Assembly (NCBI GenBank): GCA_959604115.1
Contig: CAUHBW010000045.1
Coordinates: forward strand, 1-15,044
DNA from: an uncultured Bilophila sp.
Lineage (GTDB): Bacteria; Desulfobacterota; Desulfovibrionia; Desulfovibrionales; Desulfovibrionaceae
Direction of reading: 5' to 3'
DNA length: 15,044 nucleotides
Part shown: piece by piece, positions 11,649 through 15,044 of the stretch
Layout of the letters: the number at the start of each line of letters is the position of its first letter
Position numbering within the stretch: the stretch's first letter is position 1
Program-made: the position numbers and the translations under genes
The notes under the pieces: model-generated
The model's database searches: none
The model's input: only the letters and a program-made list of their open reading frames with translations
Told to the model about the DNA's origin: nothing

Positions 11649-13290
11649 CGGCGTCCTCCTTTCCGGCTGCGGCCCCGAACCCGGCAGCCATGACCATGCT
11701 GCGCTCCATCAGCTTCGCCAGATCGTCGTCCTCAACCTTGCCCGCCAGCAAATCAGCAAGGGCAAGCTGGAGTTCTTCAAAACTTTTCGCCGATTTCACG
11801 GCATTCTCAACCTGGCTGCAAAACTCGGCGCCGGCCTTCAGCGCGTCGGGAAGCAGCGCGTCAATGGCCTTGTCGAGGCGAGCCTGCGCGTCTTCGGCAC
11901 TGGTGAAATCGTCGGGCGCGGCAAAGTCCGGGCCTTTCTTCTTGGCGTTGTCCTCTTTCTCGTTGTCTTCTTTGTCCTCGTCGAGGTCGTCCCGAGCCTC
12001 ACCTTCTGCATCCGGCTTCTTTTCACCCGCCTTCTCCGCGGCGAGCTCGTCAACCGGCGTACCTTCTCCCTCCAGCTCGAACTCGTCCGGCTTCAGGCCG
12101 TAGTCGCCCTCCAGATGAGGTCGCAGCCACTTCACGCCCATGGACTTGAGCTTGAGGTCAAGCTCGGCCTTCGAGCGCAGGTCTTGCGGCTCCTCGTAGC
12201 TGAACAGCGGCGCAAGAACGTCCGGCCCGACGTTCTGCCGTGCGTACACCCAGCAGATTTCGTTCCAGACGTCGGCCACCATCGCCTTGTCCGCTTCCGC
12301 GATGTCGTCGGCGACGCTCTTGTGCGCTTCCGTGGCCGCAAGGGAATTCTTGCCGTCCGTCTCGATGGTGAGGGTCTGCCCCATGAGGACTTTGGAAATC
12401 GCCCTATCCTGCCGGGCAAGAAAATCCTCATGGAGCTGCGCCTGCGTGGTCCCTGCGGAAAGGAATTTTACGTCGGACCCGGCGGGCATCACGGCCACAC
12501 AGTCCTGCACCATACGCGCCAAATCGGCTACTATCTCGCGCTTTTCCATGTCCTTGGCTTGAGGCGGCGCATTGCCGACGATCCACGGCATCCCGTGCCG
12601 TTCGACAAATTTCGCGTAAAACTGGAGCCCGCCGCGCTTGAAGGCGACCGGCCAGAGGCAGCGCGACAAGAGCCGCAGGCCGTAGGGGTTGTCGTAGGTC
12701 GGCTGGTGGACGGCGATGACGAACTTCAGCTCGGACAGCAGCACGGGATCGGCGCAGGATTGGCCATACGCGCCCCGGAACAGCGGGCGGTTCCGCTGGT
12801 CGAAGGCGAACCAATGGTACGGGCGGGCCACGATGTCCCGCAGGTGCCACCAGCCGCCCTCAAGCTCCCAGCACAGCTCCAGCGGCGTCATGCCGTAGAA
12901 TGGCGCATCCAGAATGGACGAAATGATCGTGCGCAGGTTGGTGCGTTCCAAGTCCGCCACCAGCCGTTCGTAGACCAGTCGTGCCTTCGCGTCCGCATCC
13001 TTGCCGTCTGGTGCGCCGGGGCGAAAACAGTAGTGCGGGCAGTTCTGGACGCGGTACTTGCGGGCAAGCATCGCCGTGGTCACCTGATCGTCCGCCGCCA
13101 GCTCCTGAAGGATTTCCGCATCCTCCGCCCGCTTCCGAAGCACGGGGTCGGGATCGGGGAGTTGCGTAAGCCACCCGCCCACGTCGCCGAGATACAGCCC
13201 CGCGTTCTGGCGCGTGGCCAGCTCCGTGGTCAGCGACTCAATGGAAAAAGTCCGGAATGTGCCGTCAGCGAGATAAAGTCCGTCTGCCAT
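11635..13290 (-). CDS. portal protein, DUF935 / Mu gp29 family
   Basis: A 551-aa portal. The dodecameric ring at one head vertex through which DNA enters and leaves. Family signatures: SSILDAPFYGMTPLELCWEL (124-143), RPYHWFAFDQRNRPLF (156-171), NPYGLRLLSRCLWPVAFKRGG (201-221) and FVERHGMPWIVG (228-239). Residues 425-452 are a strongly acidic/basic linker (GEARDDLDEDKEDNEKED), followed by a helical C-terminus, about 460-540. ATG 13290 follows GGAGG with 7 T as spacer; the frame is open to 13398 but that part lies in the terminator and repeat leader. It opens an operon with gp30 and the nuclease. Confidence 0.95.
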   Translation of the reverse strand: MADGLYLADGTFRTFSIESLTTELATRQNAGLYLGDVGGWLTQLPDPDPVLRKRAEDAEILQELAADDQVTTAMLARKYRVQNCPHYCFRPGAPDGKDADAKARLVYERLVADLERTNLRTIISSILDAPFYGMTPLELCWELEGGWWHLRDIVARPYHWFAFDQRNRPLFRGAYGQSCADPVLLSELKFVIAVHQPTYDNPYGLRLLSRCLWPVAFKRGGLQFYAKFVERHGMPWIVGNAPPQAKDMEKREIVADLARMVQDCVAVMPAGSDVKFLSAGTTQAQLHEDFLARQDRAISKVLMGQTLTIETDGKNSLAATEAHKSVADDIAEADKAMVADVWNEICWVYARQNVGPDVLAPLFSYEEPQDLRSKAELDLKLKSMGVKWLRPHLEGDYGLKPDEFELEGEGTPVDELAAEKAGEKKPDAEGEARDDLDEDKEDNEKEDNAKKKGPDFAAPDDFTSAEDAQARLDKAIDALLPDALKAGAEFCSQVENAVKSAKSFEELQLALADLLAGKVEDDDLAKLMERSMVMAAGFGAAAGKEDADAAS

Positions 13291-13336
13291 AAAAAAACCT
13301 CCGATCCCCGCCATGATGACGAAGAATCGGGGGCTC

Positions 13337-13363
13337 TGCCGGAATCCTCGCACGCTGTGCAAA
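13337..13363 (-). repeat. 27-bp dispersed repeat, copy B
   Basis: Identical over 27 bases to 2139-2165 and in the same orientation. It directly follows the T-run of the terminator at 13366-13395 and lies 47 bases upstream of the portal ATG. The two copies stand at the head of the two late transcripts that follow a terminator in this window. Sequence beyond the 27 bases differs, so it is a discrete unit. Confidence 0.85.
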
Positions 13364-13365
13364 CA

Positions 13366-13395
13366 AAAAAACGGCGTCCGGAGACACCGTTTTTT
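13366..13395. terminator. bidirectional terminator behind the methyltransferase
   Basis: Arms 13366-13378 and 13383-13395 pair over 13 bases with one mismatch or G-U pair, loop of 4, and have A and T runs on both sides, so either strand ends in a T-run. It ends the methyltransferase transcript 19 bases behind its stop and precedes the portal leader. Confidence 0.88.
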
Positions 13396-13413
13396 CACTC
13401 AAACTGAGACTGG

Positions 13414-15027
13414 TCAGATCAGGCTGGCCTGCTTCGGACCCGGCTTGACCTCGCGCTTGGCCTGCTTGTTCATAGCCCTGCCCTCCCCGTAGTCCAGGTA
13501 GTCGGGTTTGGCCCCGGCCAGCAGCTCCCGGATGGTCAGAATCTGGATGCGCTGGAACCGCTTGCCGTTGGGGTACTCGTAGTGCCCGGCGGCGAGGGCG
13601 TCCGTCCGCATCTTCCGGCTGGGTTCCTCCAGCGTGAGCAGGAAGGCCATTTGCGTGTTGTCCTTGCTGGTGTTGAGCAGCCCCGCCAGTTCGCGGATAT
13701 GGTTCGCCGGGATTTTTCCACTCTTCACGGACACGGCGATCTTGAAGGGCTTCTTCGCGTTCGGACCGTCATAGGCCCAGATGAAGCCGTCAAGCCCGCC
13801 GTCCGCCCCCTTCTTTTTGTCCTGCGCGGGCAAGGCTTCAATGAGCGACAAGGCCCAATACTGGAACTGGTACCGCCCCTCAAGGCCGGAACTCTCCGCA
13901 AGATATCGGGCCGAGTCCACATCTTTAGGGGCGCCGGACACCTGAAAGGCGCAATCCGGGAATGCCTTGCGGATGCGCTGCGTGATCAGGGAAATGGCAA
14001 GGTGCGTGACGTCGATGCCTATCCATTTGCGTCCGAGCTTTTGGGCCGCATGGATCGCCGTACCGCAACCGCAGAACGGATCGAGCACCACGTCCCCGGG
14101 GTTGCTGCTGGCCCTGATGATGCGTTCAAGCAGGGCTACGGGCTTCTGCGTGGGGTAGCCGAGACGTTCGGACGATTGGGAGTTTATCGGAAAAATGTCT
14201 GACCATACCGATCCGCAAAGAACCCCCTGCACCTCCGCAAGATAACGTTTGATTCTAATGCCGCCCTTTCGCGTATAATAGAGCCTGTCTTCTTTATCCA
14301 GTCGCTGCATCGTTTCGAGAGGGCATCGCCAGTAACCGTCTACTCCTTTGTACGAATAGTGATACCCGCCTCCAGAAAGCCCCTTTGCCGACAAGTTGTC
14401 ATCCATGAAAAAACCACGAGCGTCCCTATGTTTATAACGCTTTTTATATTCTTCATCGTAGTCTATATAAATCTTATTCCATGTCGCAGAAGGGAAGGCG
14501 TAAAAAAAGATACTGTCATGAGTTCTGCTGAATCTGTTTGAAGAATCAGAGTGAGAACTTGTTCGTTTCCAGATGATTTCATTCCTGAAATTTTCTTTCC
14601 CAAATATCCCGTCCAGCACAATCTTCAGATAATGGCTCGCGGTCGGATCACAGTGCAGGTACAGGCTCCCGGTGTCCTTCAGCACTCTGCGCAGCTCCAC
14701 AAGGCGACTGGCCATCATCACAAGGTAGGCCATCATGTCGTTGTCGCCCAGAAACTGCCTCAACGCCGCCAGAATATCGGAAACGGAGCCGCCCTCCGGA
14801 TTCCGCAACAACTCGTCGAACTCCCGCTGCGCCTGCTCGCCCCAGTGCCACGTATCCTCAAAGGCCGTGATCTGGGCGCTCGTCCCGCCGTCCTTCGGCG
14901 GAGCGAAGAAAGCGTTGTAGTCCCGGTTGGAATTGAAGGGAGGATCAAGGTAGATCAGATCGACGCAGGCGTCGGGAAAGGTACGGAGAACTTCCAGACA
15001 GTCACCGTAATGGAGGGTGCTGTCCAT
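13414..15027 (-). CDS. beta-class N6-adenine/N4-cytosine DNA methyltransferase with C-terminal nuclease-like domain
   Basis: A 537-aa protein from ATG 15027 (GTG 15030 is the codon before; AGGTGG lies 7 bases upstream of the ATG). Counting from the GTG, the N-terminal half has the catalytic motif IV DPPF (29-32, context IYLDPPFNSN), motif VIII-type helices (90-140), a target-recognition part (about 141-290), GYPTQKP (291-297) and the AdoMet motif I LDPFCGCGTA (316-325). The order IV...I is that of the beta class. Residues 390-500 follow a PD-(D/E)XK pattern: GGLDG (D414) then AVSVKSGK (K436), as in Mrr-type nucleases, but with Ser where Glu or Gln is usual. It could act as host-mimicking modification or as a single-chain restriction-modification enzyme. 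It lies upstream of the portal, and the target-recognition part is AT-rich compared with its flanks. Confidence 0.92.
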   Translation of the reverse strand: MDSTLHYGDCLEVLRTFPDACVDLIYLDPPFNSNRDYNAFFAPPKDGGTSAQITAFEDTWHWGEQAQREFDELLRNPEGGSVSDILAALRQFLGDNDMMAYLVMMASRLVELRRVLKDTGSLYLHCDPTASHYLKIVLDGIFGKENFRNEIIWKRTSSHSDSSNRFSRTHDSIFFYAFPSATWNKIYIDYDEEYKKRYKHRDARGFFMDDNLSAKGLSGGGYHYSYKGVDGYWRCPLETMQRLDKEDRLYYTRKGGIRIKRYLAEVQGVLCGSVWSDIFPINSQSSERLGYPTQKPVALLERIIRASSNPGDVVLDPFCGCGTAIHAAQKLGRKWIGIDVTHLAISLITQRIRKAFPDCAFQVSGAPKDVDSARYLAESSGLEGRYQFQYWALSLIEALPAQDKKKGADGGLDGFIWAYDGPNAKKPFKIAVSVKSGKIPANHIRELAGLLNTSKDNTQMAFLLTLEEPSRKMRTDALAAGHYEYPNGKRFQRIQILTIRELLAGAKPDYLDYGEGRAMNKQAKREVKPGPKQASLI

Positions 15028-15044
15028 CACGCACCCACCTGAAA

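Noticed and set aside
13291..13398. 36-residue N-terminal extension of the portal frame
   Set aside because: It would start inside the terminator stem and read through the 27-bp repeat; ATG 13290 has GGAGG in place and fits family length.
11617..13407. Open plus-strand frame of 596 codons
   Set aside because: Antisense to the portal gene, whose family motifs are clear; no start signal.

Overview
The window is a segment of the late (structural) region of a Mu-like, contractile-tailed prophage. Every protein gene is on the minus strand, so the phage order runs from right to left. GC is high and the gene style (DUF935 portal, MuF protein with a BECR-type nuclease, gpI-like protease with nested scaffold, DUF1320, gpG, DUF1834, DUF2586-like sheath) suggests a prophage in a Desulfovibrio/Bilophila-type deltaproteobacterium. 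The host assignment is inference from composition and family resemblance; the Mu-like assignment is much firmer.

Layout in transcription order. (1) 15027-13414: a beta-class DNA methyltransferase fused to a nuclease-like C-terminal domain, closed by a terminator (13366-13395). (2) 13290-10335: portal, MuF/gp30 head morphogenesis protein, then a PBECR2-like nuclease that lies in the same frame as gp30 behind a single UGA. (3) 10334-10044: no protein gene, but a complete-looking plus-strand transcription unit: promoter, about 255 nt able to fold into several helices, and a rho-independent terminator. (4) 10043-7758: gpI protease with in-frame internal scaffold start, a lambda gpD-like decoration protein and a lambda gpE-like major capsid protein. 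(5) 7757-7648: a nested palindrome and a GC-rich hairpin. (6) 7647-3432: gp36/DUF1320, gpG-like protein, DUF1834, a small protein, tail sheath, a small protein and the tail tube, ended by a strong terminator. (7) 3365-2172: a cargo cassette with its own promoter and terminator: a 52-aa ribbon-helix-helix protein, a Bro-N antirepressor and a 66-aa unknown. (8) 2076-3: tail assembly chaperone with a -1 frameshift extension, then the tape measure protein, which runs off the left edge.

The most interesting parts are the two plus-strand RNA candidates. The first (about 3084-3165) starts near the antirepressor start codon, covers its ribosome binding site and stops at a plus-only terminator in the RHH-antirepressor gap. 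That is the arrangement of arc/ant/sar in the immI region of Salmonella phage P22, here placed between the tail tube and tail chaperone genes of a Mu-like phage. The second (about 10081-10336) is a structured RNA I do not recognise, encoded opposite to the head operon; G-U pairs in two helices favour the plus strand as the RNA strand.

Other points worth following: a lambda-type GGGAAAG slippery site with a downstream hairpin; a 27-bp repeat directly behind two of the terminators, in the leaders of the portal and tail chaperone genes; an AT-rich target-recognition section in the methyltransferase; and a duplicated beta-type module inserted in the sheath. RNA genes such as tRNA or rRNA, CRISPR arrays and insertion sequences were not seen.
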